From assembly GCA_013151445.1 (NCBI GenBank), contig JAADIG010000106.1:1-35096 (forward strand): 35,096 nucleotides of DNA. The letters are read 5' to 3'. Shown here piece after piece: positions 13,073-22,528 of the stretch. The position numbers and the translations under genes were made by a program. The first letter of the stretch is position 1. Each line of letters opens with the position of its first letter. Under the pieces are notes generated by a model. It was not told where the DNA came from. It saw nothing but the letters and a program-made list of their open reading frames with translations, and ran no database searches. Origin of the DNA: Actinomycetota bacterium (GTDB taxonomy: Bacteria; Actinomycetota; Acidimicrobiia; Spongiisociales; UBA5794).

Positions 13073-14575
13073 ATGTTGATCAAACCGGTCAGGCGCGACT
13101 TCGAAGCCATCGGCCACAACCTTGGGCGAGTGTTCACGGTTGTCGGGGTAGCCGGATTTGCTCCGGCGATCTGGGCAGTGGTTTCAAGGGAGTGGCATCC
13201 ACTGTCCTCGTTCCTGTTGATGATCGGCGTGTTCCTCGTCCTGGGTCAGCTTGGTGTTCGGCTTCCGTATCGGGGTGAAGTGGATCGTCTGGCGTGGAGC
13301 CATGGCATGGTGGTAGTCGCGTTGACGTGGCTTCTTGTCCCGTTGATTGGTGCCATCCCCTTCATGCTCTCGGGTCACTATGCCTCACCGCTCGACTCGT
13401 ACTTTGATGCAATGTCCGGTTTGTCGACGACCGGGTTATCGCTCGTTCAGGACCTCGACCACCTCGCAACATCGCTCAACTTCTGGCGGCATCTCCTCCA
13501 TTTCCTCGGGGGACAGGGAATCATCATTGCGGCGTTGGTGCTCTTTGCCGGGAGGGGCAACCTCACCTTGTACTACGGGGAAGCACGCGAAGAGAAGATC
13601 CTGCCGTCGGTGAAATCTACGGCCAGGTTCATCTGGGCCGTGAGCCTTGTACACCTGGTCGCAGGTGTGGCCGCACTCGGATTCGTGGCCTGGCAAGTGC
13701 TCGGGTTCTCGCCGACTCGGTCTCTATTCCACGGACTCATGATCTTCTTTGCGGGGTTCGACACCGGTGGATTCACGCCACAGTCGACGAGCATCGCCTA
13801 CTACCACTCCGCAATTTTTGAGGCGACGACCGCCGTGCTGATGATCGCGGGAGCGATGTCCTTTGGTGTGCACTTTGCGCTGTGGCGCCGACGGGCGCGA
13901 TCGGTCATCGAGAACCTCGAAACCAGAACGATTCTGTCAACTCTCGGACTCACCATGATTCTCACCATGGCTGGACTCGCCGCAACGGGTGTGTATTCCA
14001 CAGTGTTCGGTTTGGGACGTCAGGGCATGTTCCAGGTCGTGTCTGCCCATTCCGGGACCGGTTTTGCCACCGTCAGTTCGGCCGAGTTGGGATCGTGGGG
14101 CGGGCTTGCGTTCGGTGGCATAGTGATTGCAATGGCGCTGGGAGGAATGGGCTCGTCGACCGCCGGTGGTGTCAAGGCGCTCCGTGTCGGCCTGACGGTT
14201 CGGGCCATCGGGAACCAGATCAAGCAGGTGCTTCTTGCGGAGGGTGCGGTGGCGCGCACGTCCTACATGCAGGGGAGTCGCAAACAGCTCACACCCGAAC
14301 TCGCTCAGTCCGCCATGTCAGTTTCGTTGTTGTACGTCGCCCTCTTCGGCCTCGGAACCGGAGTTGCCCTGATGTACGGCTACCCGCTGCAAACCGCCAT
14401 CTTTGAATCGGTATCTGCGGGCGCTTCGGTGGGGCTGTCGGCGGGTATCACCGACGTTTCGATGCCGGCGCTTCTCAAGGTCACCTACATCGTGCAAATG
14501 TGGCTGGGGCGTCTCGAGTTCGTTGCTATCTTTGCGCTCTTCGGGTTCATCATTTCATGGTTGCGAGGAAAATGA
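13073..14575 (+). CDS. trkH: TrkH/KtrB family K+ transporter
   Basis: 500 residues, hydrophobic throughout. The four pore loops with filter glycines are visible in order: MSGLSTTGLS, AGFDTGGFTPQST, SAHSGTGFATVSS and SAGASVGLSAG. It forms the K+-translocating subunit gated by the TrkA proteins encoded just upstream. The start at 13073 has only a weak SD, but the N-terminus fits the family. The next gene overlaps its stop. Confidence 0.93.
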   Translation: MLIKPVRRDFEAIGHNLGRVFTVVGVAGFAPAIWAVVSREWHPLSSFLLMIGVFLVLGQLGVRLPYRGEVDRLAWSHGMVVVALTWLLVPLIGAIPFMLSGHYASPLDSYFDAMSGLSTTGLSLVQDLDHLATSLNFWRHLLHFLGGQGIIIAALVLFAGRGNLTLYYGEAREEKILPSVKSTARFIWAVSLVHLVAGVAALGFVAWQVLGFSPTRSLFHGLMIFFAGFDTGGFTPQSTSIAYYHSAIFEATTAVLMIAGAMSFGVHFALWRRRARSVIENLETRTILSTLGLTMILTMAGLAATGVYSTVFGLGRQGMFQVVSAHSGTGFATVSSAELGSWGGLAFGGIVIAMALGGMGSSTAGGVKALRVGLTVRAIGNQIKQVLLAEGAVARTSYMQGSRKQLTPELAQSAMSVSLLYVALFGLGTGVALMYGYPLQTAIFESVSAGASVGLSAGITDVSMPALLKVTYIVQMWLGRLEFVAIFALFGFIISWLRGK

Positions 14576-15105
14576 TGCGTTCCATCGTCATTGCGCTTAT
14601 TTTGTTGTTTTCGACCGCGGGGGCGGCCTTCGGGGTAGGAGACGTGACGCGGGTTGTTGACATCATCAACGATTCGGAGGGTTACGCCGGAGCGGTCATC
14701 GTCGAGGGGGAACTCATTGGGGACTACGGACGCAGAAGCGACGGAACAGTATGGACTCAGCTCAACGACGATCCCTACGTGTACGCGCCAACGGTGCTTG
14801 GCAACCTCGGCGGGGCCAACATCGGTATCGGTGTCAGAATGCCAGCGGCGTTGTTGGAGGGGCTTGCAGACCCGGGGGGCTACCGGGAACGGGGCCCCGT
14901 AGTTCGTCTCGAGGGCATTTGGAAACATCACGATCCCGAGCGGGGAGGCGAGAGTTATCTCGAGGTTTCCAAGCTCACCCTGCTCGAACCAGCGATCGTA
15001 CTTGAGGAGAACACCGACCCGATTCCGGCTGGCATTGGCATCGTTCTGATCCTCATCGCGATCGGTCTGGGAGTGGTGCGTCGCCGCGGCGATGCGACAG
15101 GTTGA
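14575..15105 (+). CDS. Membrane-anchored extracytoplasmic protein, possibly OB-fold-like
   Basis: 176 residues. The ATG at 14575 is preferred over the one at 14572 because AGGA lies 5 nt before it. An N-terminal signal sequence (SIVIALILLFSTAGAAFG) precedes a domain with DIINDSEGYAGAVIVEGELI, WTQLNDDPYVY, NIGIGVRMP and GPVVRLEGIWK, which resembles small OB-fold domains. A C-terminal TM helix (GIGIVLILIAIGLGVV) ends in RRRGD. The topology is extracytoplasmic domain, cytoplasmic tail. Function is unknown. Its overlap with trkH suggests co-expression. Confidence 0.65.
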   Translation: MRSIVIALILLFSTAGAAFGVGDVTRVVDIINDSEGYAGAVIVEGELIGDYGRRSDGTVWTQLNDDPYVYAPTVLGNLGGANIGIGVRMPAALLEGLADPGGYRERGPVVRLEGIWKHHDPERGGESYLEVSKLTLLEPAIVLEENTDPIPAGIGIVLILIAIGLGVVRRRGDATG

Positions 15106-15219
15106 GATTCGTCATCTACGATTCCTTTCGAATGAGACACGGCTAGCACGGGAGCGTGCGTAGGAGCCGACTGAAATTCGTCTCTGAGCAATCTGTCTAT
15201 CCGTATTTGGGAGTGTTCT

Positions 15220-17298
15220 GTGGATCCGCTGATCTGGCTTTACATAGCCATGGCCGCTGGCGTAGGTGCTTTGGTGCTTGCTGGGATCTTTACCAAAGAG
15301 GTATACGCCGCAAATCCAGGTAATGACCGCATGGTCGAGCTGATGGAGGACATCCGCAACGGTGCCATGGCGTTCCTGCGCCGTGAGTACACCGCGGTGA
15401 CCGGCTTCGTCGGTGTCATGGCTGTCCTTATCTTTGTGTTACTTGACTGGGGGCGCCCGTGGGGTGCCATCGCCTACATCTTCGGGGCCGTGTTGTCCGC
15501 GCTTGCTGGGTTCATCGGCATGCGTGTCGCGACCGCGGCAAATGCCCGTACCGCACAGGCCGCGATGGAGGGAGGCATCAACAAGGCGTTGCCGCTGGCG
15601 TTCCGTGGTGGCGCAGTGATGGGCTTTACGGTGGCCGGTCTCGGTCTTCTTGGTCTCTCACTCGGCTATTTTTTCTTTGAGGTCGTTCTCGATCTCGAAG
15701 ATGCCTTCAGCGTCATTACCGCTATCGGCCTCGGCGCTTCGACGATCGCGCTCTTCTCTCGTGTTGGCGGGGGCATCTACACCAAGGCGGCAGACATCGG
15801 CGCTGACCTTGTTGGCAAGGTTGAGGCCGGCATCCCCGAGGATGACCCTCGCAACCCGGCCGTGATTGCTGACAACGTCGGCGACAATGTCGGCGACGTC
15901 GCCGGTATGGGGGCCGATCTCTTCGAATCGTACGTCGGGTCGCTCATAGCACCGATCGTCTTTGCATCGTTTGCGTTCTCAGCAGCTTCCGAGGGGTTCA
16001 GGCTTGCAACCTTTATGTACCCGCTACTCATTGCCGCTGTGGGGATGGGTGCGTCCATCATTGGGTCGTTCTTTGTGAAACCCGGTAAGGGAAGCCTTGC
16101 TACCGCTCTCCACAAGGGCACGTGGGTCGCTGCGGGTCTCACGGTTGTCATCGTGGCGATACTCACCCCGGCCATGTTCAGTGGACTCGACGGTGTGGAG
16201 AACGTGTGGGGACTCTTTGCTTCGGTCGTCACGGGTCTGGTTGTGGGACTCGCTATCGGGCAAATCTCCGAAGTGTTCACCTCTGACCACTACCGCATCG
16301 TCAAGCAGATCGCTGACCAGGCAGAGACCGGGCCAGCCACCGTGGCGCTTGCCGGTATCGCCGAGGGCATGCGGTCCGCCGCGTTCTCAGTCATCGTTGT
16401 GGCTGCCGGTATGGCCGGCGCGTACGCAGGTGGTCAGGCAGCCTTTTCGTTCGAAAACTCAGGGATCTACGGAATCGCTATCGCTGCCATAGGGGTGTTG
16501 GCAACTCTCGGGATCACCGTTGCGGTCGATGCCTACGGTCCGATCGCCGACAACGCCGGTGGAATTGCCGAGATGGCTGGGCTTCCGCCGGAGGTTCGCG
16601 AAACGACAGATGCTCTCGACGCGCTCGGCAACACCACGGCAGCCGTTGCAAAAGGGTTCGCCATCGCATCGGCGGCGGTCACCGCTCTTGCGCTGTTCTT
16701 CACCTTCCGCGAGGCCGTCGGGCGGGACAATCTTCCTGCGATCGACATCCTCGACATTGAGGTCATGGTCGGTCTGTTCCTTGGCGGCATGTTCCCATTC
16801 TTGTTTGCGTCGATGACGATCAAAGCCGTGGGACGGGCCGCCTTCGAAATGATCGAAGAGGTGCGTCGCCAGTTCCGCGAGATCCCAGGTCTACGCGAAG
16901 GGAAAGAGGGAGTCCGCCCCGACAGCGCCCGCTGTGTTGATATTTCCACGAAGGCTGCATTGCGGGAAATGCTGCTCCCTGGTTCACTTGCAGTTGCCCT
17001 GCCAATCGTGACCGGGTTCATTTCGGTCAAAGCGCTTGGGGGCCTCCTGGCCGGTGCATTGGTAACCGGATTCCTCCTCGCCATCTTCATGTCCAATGCG
17101 GGTGGTGCGTGGGACAATGCCAAGAAGTTCATTGAGGCCGGTGCCCACGGTGGCAAGGGCTCCGATGCCCACAAGGCGGCCGTCGTCGGTGACACCATCG
17201 GCGATCCGTTCAAGGACACGGCGGGTCCGGCCATGAACATTGTCATCAAGGTCATGACCATCGTGTCACTGATCTTCGCATCGGCGTTTGTGAGCTAG
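15220..17298 (+). CDS. hppA: Membrane-bound pyrophosphatase, K+-dependent sequence type
   Basis: 692 residues from GTG 15220. Family hallmarks: ADIGADLVGKVE at 191-202 and DNVGDNVGDVAGMGADLFES at about 218-237 (Mg-PPi site), with many TM helices and a matching C-terminal site (VVGDTIGDPFKDTAGPAMN). It hydrolyses PPi and pumps H+ and/or Na+. In GNTTAAVAKGF at 471-480 the diagnostic residue after GNTT is Ala474, where K+-independent enzymes have Lys. The sequence therefore predicts K+ dependence, and the transported ion cannot be fixed from this alone. Confidence 0.95.
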   Translation: MDPLIWLYIAMAAGVGALVLAGIFTKEVYAANPGNDRMVELMEDIRNGAMAFLRREYTAVTGFVGVMAVLIFVLLDWGRPWGAIAYIFGAVLSALAGFIGMRVATAANARTAQAAMEGGINKALPLAFRGGAVMGFTVAGLGLLGLSLGYFFFEVVLDLEDAFSVITAIGLGASTIALFSRVGGGIYTKAADIGADLVGKVEAGIPEDDPRNPAVIADNVGDNVGDVAGMGADLFESYVGSLIAPIVFASFAFSAASEGFRLATFMYPLLIAAVGMGASIIGSFFVKPGKGSLATALHKGTWVAAGLTVVIVAILTPAMFSGLDGVENVWGLFASVVTGLVVGLAIGQISEVFTSDHYRIVKQIADQAETGPATVALAGIAEGMRSAAFSVIVVAAGMAGAYAGGQAAFSFENSGIYGIAIAAIGVLATLGITVAVDAYGPIADNAGGIAEMAGLPPEVRETTDALDALGNTTAAVAKGFAIASAAVTALALFFTFREAVGRDNLPAIDILDIEVMVGLFLGGMFPFLFASMTIKAVGRAAFEMIEEVRRQFREIPGLREGKEGVRPDSARCVDISTKAALREMLLPGSLAVALPIVTGFISVKALGGLLAGALVTGFLLAIFMSNAGGAWDNAKKFIEAGAHGGKGSDAHKAAVVGDTIGDPFKDTAGPAMNIVIKVMTIVSLIFASAFVS

Positions 17299-17323
17299 CG
17301 GCCGATACTGATTCAGAGAACCT

Positions 17324-17349
17324 GAGGGTCACCCAGCGGGGTGGCCCTC
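17324..17349 (+). terminator. Terminator after the pyrophosphatase gene
   Basis: Stem GAGGGTCACC (17324-17333) / GGTGGCCCTC (17340-17349) with one G-T pair and a 6-nt loop, 25 nt after the stop. Confidence 0.65.
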
Positions 17350-17430
17350 AACCGTGGTGGGGTGGTTGCGCCGTCCGGAGCCACTGTTGTGCGAGTCGGC
17401 GGCATCGACTCCAGCGAGTGGTGAGGGTGG

Positions 17431-17637
17431 TTACTCGGAGCGCATATCCGGGTCGTTGAGGTGAGCGTTCTTTTCGCGTTCCTTGCGAGCCCAATACTGG
17501 GCATCGGCCTTCTTCTGCGTGCGTTGTAAAACGAAGAACAGGGCAAGGACCGTGGCGAGTCCGAAGGCCCACACGATTGCACCACCCACCGGGTCCGTGG
17601 AGGCTTGCTGTGATGATGGCAACAGGGCATACAACAT
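17431..17637 (-). CDS. Small single-TM membrane protein, unknown function
   Basis: 68 residues. A short extracytoplasmic N-terminus (MLYALLPSSQQASTDPVG), TM helix about residues 19-41 (GAIVWAFGLATVLALFFVLQ), and a charged tail rich in Lys, Arg and Glu (KKADAQYWARKEREKNAHLN). No SD; a TAGTAT box sits 6 nt upstream of the ATG, so it is probably leaderless. It diverges from the histidine phosphatase gene. Confidence 0.65.
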   Translation of the reverse strand: MLYALLPSSQQASTDPVGGAIVWAFGLATVLALFFVLQRTQKKADAQYWARKEREKNAHLNDPDMRSE

Positions 17638-17643
17638 GTGTCG

Positions 17644-17649
17644 ATACTA
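17644..17649 (-). promoter_or_regulatory. -10 box of leaderless small membrane protein gene
   Basis: TAGTAT on the minus strand, 6 nt before the ATG at 17637, the same geometry as at 5296, 5349 and 32846. Confidence 0.55.
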
Positions 17650-17735
17650 GCGGTGTCACGCCGTACCGGACATCGGATTACCCACGTTTCACCGTCCTGT
17701 AAAGTTGTGTTGGCGTTTCCAGTGGAAGGACCCAT

Positions 17736-18959
17736 GTGAGTGTTGAGATAGTGTTAGTACGGCACGCGGAAACCGAAGGAAACGCCGCCGGCCTCTGGCA
17801 AGGGAAGGCGAATTCGGACCTTTCCTCGATGGGCTTGGACCAGGTCACCCGTCTTCGAAAGTGGTTTGCTGGCGAACGGTTCGACCGTGTTGTGGTCTCG
17901 CCACTCGGGCGCACCCAGGAGACAGCACGAGGTGTCGTCGGCGACAATTTTGAAACAGATGAGCGCTGGCGTGAACCGAGCGTCGGCGAGTGGGAGGGTC
18001 TTTCCCACAAGGAGATCGCTGACCGCTTTCCCGAGAAATATGGCGCTCTCCTCGGAAGAGAGGATGTGCTGCTCGATGATGAATGGCTTAGCGACGTGGC
18101 GGTGCGCACCAACGAGGCTTTCACCGACCTGGTGAACACTGCGTCGGATGGTGACCGCATATTGGTGGTAAGCCACGGTCTTGCTCTGATGATGTTCACG
18201 TCACGAGCCATGGGGAATCCGCGGTCGGGGAGTATCCATCTTCAAACCAACACCGGGGTCACCCGCATCCGTGTTGATAACAAGAAGGTCGAGTTCGTGT
18301 CCTATAACGATACGTCCCACCTCGACCCGGTGGTCCGTCGGCCTCGGCCGGATGAGACCCAGATCATTCTTGTTCGTCACGGGGAAACCGTCTCAAACCT
18401 CACTGGAGAATGGGAGGGGCAGCAAGAGGGCCTGCTGTCGCCGAGGGGGCATGACCAGGCTCGCCTGCTGGGGGATATGGGACTGCCGGTCGGGGCGGTG
18501 TACACCTCGCCCCTGAAGCGGGCTCGCGACACTGGCAGCCAAATCGCCGGAAGGCTTGCGCAAGATCTAATACCGATTCGGGATGTCCAGGAGATGCACT
18601 TTGGCGAATGGGAAGGCATGCTTCCCATTGACATCGCCAAGCAATTCCCCGACGATTGGGCCGCGATCCGGGACCTCGACGAGGACCGACCTCGGGGTCG
18701 GACGGGGGAGACCTTCTCTATCGTCCAGAAACGGGTCACCACAGCGATCGATTCCTTGGCGTCACGACACACTGGTGACACGGTCGCAGTGGTCTCTCAC
18801 GGCGGTGCGTCGCGTGCGTTCGTTCTCGGTATTCTCGGGTTCGACTATCCGGACCGTAGGCGTCTCAGCATCCTTGGTAACACCGCGTTTGCCCGGGTCC
18901 TCTACACCCCCCGAGGTACCCAACTAGCCTCCTGGAACAGTGCCCCACATCTGAGGTAG
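17736..18959 (+). CDS. Tandem histidine phosphatase (two phosphoglycerate-mutase-like domains)
   Basis: 407 residues from GTG 17736 (SD AAGGA). Domain 1 begins VEIVLVRHAETEGN (catalytic His10) and has its second His in VVSHGLAL. Domain 2 begins about residue 207 with IILVRHGETVSN and closes with VVSHGGASR. Both have an acidic VGEWEG or FGEWEG motif. Each domain keeps its RH and second-His motifs, so both may be active. Substrates in this superfamily include phosphosugars and alpha-ribazole phosphate; none can be assigned. The glycosyltransferase follows after 6 nt, indicating an operon. Confidence 0.85.
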   Translation: MSVEIVLVRHAETEGNAAGLWQGKANSDLSSMGLDQVTRLRKWFAGERFDRVVVSPLGRTQETARGVVGDNFETDERWREPSVGEWEGLSHKEIADRFPEKYGALLGREDVLLDDEWLSDVAVRTNEAFTDLVNTASDGDRILVVSHGLALMMFTSRAMGNPRSGSIHLQTNTGVTRIRVDNKKVEFVSYNDTSHLDPVVRRPRPDETQIILVRHGETVSNLTGEWEGQQEGLLSPRGHDQARLLGDMGLPVGAVYTSPLKRARDTGSQIAGRLAQDLIPIRDVQEMHFGEWEGMLPIDIAKQFPDDWAAIRDLDEDRPRGRTGETFSIVQKRVTTAIDSLASRHTGDTVAVVSHGGASRAFVLGILGFDYPDRRRLSILGNTAFARVLYTPRGTQLASWNSAPHLR

Positions 18960-18965
18960 GCCACC

Positions 18966-20042
18966 ATGCGGCTACTTGTCGTTACCAATGATTATCCGCC
19001 AAAACCAGGCGGTATTCAGCAATATCTCCACAACCTCCTGCGGGTGCTGCCGGACGAAATTCGCGTGCTCGGACCGGCGGACAACGCTGCGGATGACGAA
19101 CACCGGGTCACCCGATCCGGGCGGGCGTTCATGTGGCCCACGCCAGCCAACAAACGTTGGATACTTGACGAGGCGAGGGCGTTCCAACCGGATCTCATTC
19201 TGTTCGGTGCTCCCCACCCTCTTGCATCGCTTGGGCCCGGTCTACGCACCAAACTCGGGGTTCCGTATGTCGTTTTGTGCCACGGCGCCGAGGTCACCAT
19301 CCCGGCGGCGTTTCCGGTTACCCGGCAGTTGTTGGCGCGGCCACTGAAATCCGCAGACGCACTGTTCGCAGTCTCCAGGTTCACCCAGCAGAGGTTGCAG
19401 CGTCTAACGGATCGATCGGTCACCTACGTCGGTGGTGGTGTCGATCCTGATCGTTTCGCCTTTGTTGAGCGGCCGATACCCAGCGGGCCGATCACGATCG
19501 GCTGCGTGTCTCGTTTTGTGCCGAGGAAGGGTCAGCTTCGGCTCATCAAGGCCGCCGAGGAACTGCATGCGGGTGGTGTTGCCGTCGAACTCCTCATCGT
19601 CGGTCGCGGGCGCCAGGAGGATGCGATTCGCAGGGCTGCCGCAAGGTCCCCGATTCGCGTTCGCATCGAAGTCGATGTCCCGTGGGAACAACTCCCCGGG
19701 TTGTACACGGAGATGGACGTGTTCTGCATGCCTTGCAAGAGCCGTTGGGGTGGTCTTGAGATAGAGGGACTCGGTCTGGTGTTCCTTGAAGCCGCCGCGA
19801 GTGGTCTCGCAGTCCTCGCCGGAGACTCGGGTGGTGCCGCCGAGACGGTTCGTCAGGGGCGTACCGGGTATGTGGTTGCGGACACACAGGACATCGTGGA
19901 TGCGGTCCGTCGACTCGACGCCGATCGAAGTTCGCTCGTGGCAATGGGTGTCGCTGGTCGTGCCATGGTGGAAGAGGAGTTCACCTGGGCGGCTACCGCC
20001 GCGCGGATGCGTAAGGACTTTGATCGGTTGACGGCCCGTTAG
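18966..20042 (+). CDS. GT4 glycosyltransferase, PimB'-like
   Basis: 358 residues with GT-B architecture. N-terminal acceptor domain: LLVVTNDYPPKPGGIQQYLH, with the GGI/Q nucleotide loop. C-terminal GDP-sugar domain: GCVSRFVPRKGQLRLIKA, LLIVGRGRQ, and the E-x7-E motif in EIEGLGLVFLEAAASG followed by GDSGGAAETV. The last stretch strongly resembles PimB' phosphatidyl-myo-inositol mannosyltransferases of actinobacteria. A role in membrane glycolipid synthesis is likely, but the exact acceptor is inferred. Confidence 0.8.
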   Translation: MRLLVVTNDYPPKPGGIQQYLHNLLRVLPDEIRVLGPADNAADDEHRVTRSGRAFMWPTPANKRWILDEARAFQPDLILFGAPHPLASLGPGLRTKLGVPYVVLCHGAEVTIPAAFPVTRQLLARPLKSADALFAVSRFTQQRLQRLTDRSVTYVGGGVDPDRFAFVERPIPSGPITIGCVSRFVPRKGQLRLIKAAEELHAGGVAVELLIVGRGRQEDAIRRAAARSPIRVRIEVDVPWEQLPGLYTEMDVFCMPCKSRWGGLEIEGLGLVFLEAAASGLAVLAGDSGGAAETVRQGRTGYVVADTQDIVDAVRRLDADRSSLVAMGVAGRAMVEEEFTWAATAARMRKDFDRLTAR

Positions 20043-20052
20043 CCATCCCAAC

Positions 20053-21177
20053 CTACCGTTGCGGCGTTTTGCGAACGAGGAGAGGAATATTCATCTCCTC
20101 AGGTGTCAGGCCACCGTGGTTTCCGATCATCCGATCATCGGCGTGGCGGTGGAGCAATAACCAACCGTCATCCGCAAAGAGAACGCCGTCCGGGGCACGG
20201 TCGACGAACGTGGGATGACGAGGTGCGGGGCCCCAGAGGTCGATCATCTCCGCGAGAGGAACCCAGGTGGCTGGTATCCGCCCTGCGAGTTCCGCTCCGT
20301 CACCCTTGACCATCAGGGCGCGGCCATCTCCGTAAAAGATTCTGTCCTTGTGGTCGTCCTTGGCGATTCTGAACTGACGGTCAGTGGGGAAGTCGACGTG
20401 TCCGTGGTCGGCCGTGCCAACCAGGACGGCTGTCGCCGGGAGACGCTCAACCAGGTTCGACCAGATTGCTGAAACGGTCCTGAGCGCGGCGAGGTACTTC
20501 GGGTGATGCTGACCATGGACGTGGGCTGCAAAATCAACATGCGGTACGTAGACCACGATGAGACGGCCCGGTTCGGCCGCAAGCTGTACGGTCGCATCGA
20601 CAAGTTCGTGTTCGGTGTGAGCCGGTTCGAAACGACAACCCCGGTAGAGAAGACGCGAGAGGCTTGATCCGGCGAAGTGCGCCGGCTGCACCGTGATCGC
20701 CTCCGCCCCACCGGCACGGAGCCGCTCCCAGGTGTTGGGTGCGGGCAGGAAGTCGTCGGTGGGGATATTCGTTGCCTGACCCCACAGTGTTGTCCATCGG
20801 ATCGTATTGACAACAACATCGTGGTCGGGCAGATGCATCGTGTAGCCGATCAAGCCGTGTTTGCTCGGTGGTTGGGCAGTTGCGATGCTGGCGAGGCTGA
20901 CGGTGGTCGTGGTCGGGAATGGGGCATCGATGGTATCCACGCGATGGGCAAGAAGGGTGTCGGCGCTTGGGTGTTCGAGCTGGCTTGCTCCGAGTCCATC
21001 CATCACGACCAGTACATACGTCTGTCCATCCGGAATCTGGCCTGCCAATGCTCTCTCGAGGACCGGATGTGGTGAACGGCCGACGACCCGTTCCTCGAGG
21101 GTCGCGATCAGGTTGGGCAACGATGCACCGTCATACCGTGGTCGGACGAGTTTGCTTGCAGTCGTGTTCGGGGACAT
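20053..21177 (-). CDS. Alkaline phosphatase superfamily (nucleotide pyrophosphatase/phosphodiesterase-like) protein
   Basis: 374 residues. Two-metal site residues are visible in family order: VLVVMDGLGAS (first Asp), PTTTTVS (nucleophile Thr), VDFAAHVHGQHH (Asp and His), GTADHGHVD (Asp-His), and GNHGGLTPEE (last His). No signal peptide is evident, so it is probably cytosolic. The substrate is unknown. It converges on the glycosyltransferase with 10 bp between stops. The start at 21177 has no clear SD. Confidence 0.8.
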   Translation of the reverse strand: MSPNTTASKLVRPRYDGASLPNLIATLEERVVGRSPHPVLERALAGQIPDGQTYVLVVMDGLGASQLEHPSADTLLAHRVDTIDAPFPTTTTVSLASIATAQPPSKHGLIGYTMHLPDHDVVVNTIRWTTLWGQATNIPTDDFLPAPNTWERLRAGGAEAITVQPAHFAGSSLSRLLYRGCRFEPAHTEHELVDATVQLAAEPGRLIVVYVPHVDFAAHVHGQHHPKYLAALRTVSAIWSNLVERLPATAVLVGTADHGHVDFPTDRQFRIAKDDHKDRIFYGDGRALMVKGDGAELAGRIPATWVPLAEMIDLWGPAPRHPTFVDRAPDGVLFADDGWLLLHRHADDRMIGNHGGLTPEEMNIPLLVRKTPQR

Positions 21178-21496
21178 ATGTCGTCGTTTCGCTGTACTAC
21201 TGATGATTGAGCGCGGGTATGTCCGCCACGGTAGTGGAGCAGGGGGCGGACGCGAGCCGCGTCGAAGCGCGAAATCTCCGCGAGTCCCGGTGTTGAGTGT
21301 GACCCGTGCGCAGCGACATCGACATGGGTAGCGGGGGCTTCGGCTGATGCGTGAGCGACGTCAACTGCCCAGGAACCCCATGCCATACTGACGCAAAGCG
21401 TTGCCAGCGACGCGGGTGCGCGGCTCTTCGGTTTGTGCCGCGCTTTACGCACGCCACAAGGGTCACTTGGTGTGGTCGGAAGATGTGAGGTTCGCC
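21178..21496. other. 319-bp divergent intergenic region, no gene seen
   Basis: It lies between the minus-strand phosphatase gene and the plus-strand reductase gene. Frames in both directions look like random GC-rich translation. It should hold both promoters; CATACT near 21394 is a weak -10 candidate on the plus strand. Confidence 0.4.
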
Positions 21497-22528
21497 ATGC
21501 AAGTAGCCGTTACCGGGGTCTCCGGGTTCGTTGGATCAGAAGTTGCTCGTGCATTGCTCGACCGGGGCTACATGGTGCACGGTACGGTGCGCGATCCTGA
21601 GAATGGAGCGAAGACAGACTCTCTGGTGTCCCTTGATGGGGCAGATAAGAGGCTGCGGCTGTTCGCCGCTGATCTCATGAAACCGGATGGGTTTGTCGAA
21701 GCGTTCACCGGGTGTGATGTCGTTATGCATGTGGCGAGCCCCTATGTCATAGACGTCGATGACGCGCAGCGGGACCTCGTCGATCCAGCGGTCACGGGGA
21801 CCCTCAATGTTCTGAATGCCGCGGATGCTGCGGGGGTGAAGCGTGTTGTTCAAACATCGTCGGTGGCTGCGATCAGTGACGAGTTCGAAGACCGGCCGTA
21901 CACCGAGGCCGACTGGAACGTACTGTCCTCCCTTGCTCGGAATCCATACTCCTACAGCAAGGTCCTGGCAGAACGTGCGGCGTGGGACCTGGTCGAGTCC
22001 CGTTCGCCATCCTTCGATCTTGTGGTCGTGAACCCCTCGGCGGTTTTCGGTCCGTCGCTGGTCCCCGGCCTCAATACGACCAACCGGATCGTTGCCGATC
22101 TTCTCACGGGCGGTGTTTATCCTGCGATAGTCGCTTTATCTTTCCCCTCGGTCGACGTACGCGACGTGGCGGAGGCACATGTCCGGGCCGCGGAAATGTC
22201 GTCAGCGACAGGGCGGTATATCTGTTCGGCGAGCACAATATCGATGGAACGCACGGTCGCAGTGCTCAAGGAGAACGGTTTCGACGGGTACAAACTTCCG
22301 AAACTGAAGCTTACGTCCTCGTTGGGTACGTTTGTCACGAGGCAGCTTGCCCGGTTCCAGCCTCCGGGCATGCGTTCATTGCTGGAAACCACGCTTGGTC
22401 GCACCATTCGCCTCGATACGTCGAAGATCAGGGCCGACCTTGGGATGGAGTTTCGTGCTATTGAGGACACGCTGGTCGAAACGGCCGAAGATGTTGTCCG
22501 CTGGGGCCATGTTGGCGCACAACCGTAA
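21497..22528 (+). CDS. NAD(P)-dependent extended SDR / dihydroflavonol-reductase-like protein
   Basis: 343 residues. The ATG at 21497 follows a GAGG SD and starts directly with the Rossmann motif AVTGVSGFVGSEVARALL. Other signs: ADLMKPD, VVMHVASPY, VQTSSVAA (catalytic Ser region), and NPYSYSKVLAE (YxxxK), then VNPSAVFGPSL and FPSVDVRDVAEAHVRA. This is the extended SDR layout of dihydroflavonol-4-reductase-like and 3-beta-HSD-like enzymes. The substrate is not predictable. Nothing links it to the nuo operon beyond position. Confidence 0.88.
   Translation: MQVAVTGVSGFVGSEVARALLDRGYMVHGTVRDPENGAKTDSLVSLDGADKRLRLFAADLMKPDGFVEAFTGCDVVMHVASPYVIDVDDAQRDLVDPAVTGTLNVLNAADAAGVKRVVQTSSVAAISDEFEDRPYTEADWNVLSSLARNPYSYSKVLAERAAWDLVESRSPSFDLVVVNPSAVFGPSLVPGLNTTNRIVADLLTGGVYPAIVALSFPSVDVRDVAEAHVRAAEMSSATGRYICSASTISMERTVAVLKENGFDGYKLPKLKLTSSLGTFVTRQLARFQPPGMRSLLETTLGRTIRLDTSKIRADLGMEFRAIEDTLVETAEDVVRWGHVGAQP

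Noticed and set aside
21178-21496. A gene in the 319-bp gap before the reductase
   Set aside because: All frames are short, lack SDs and have no recognisable motif.
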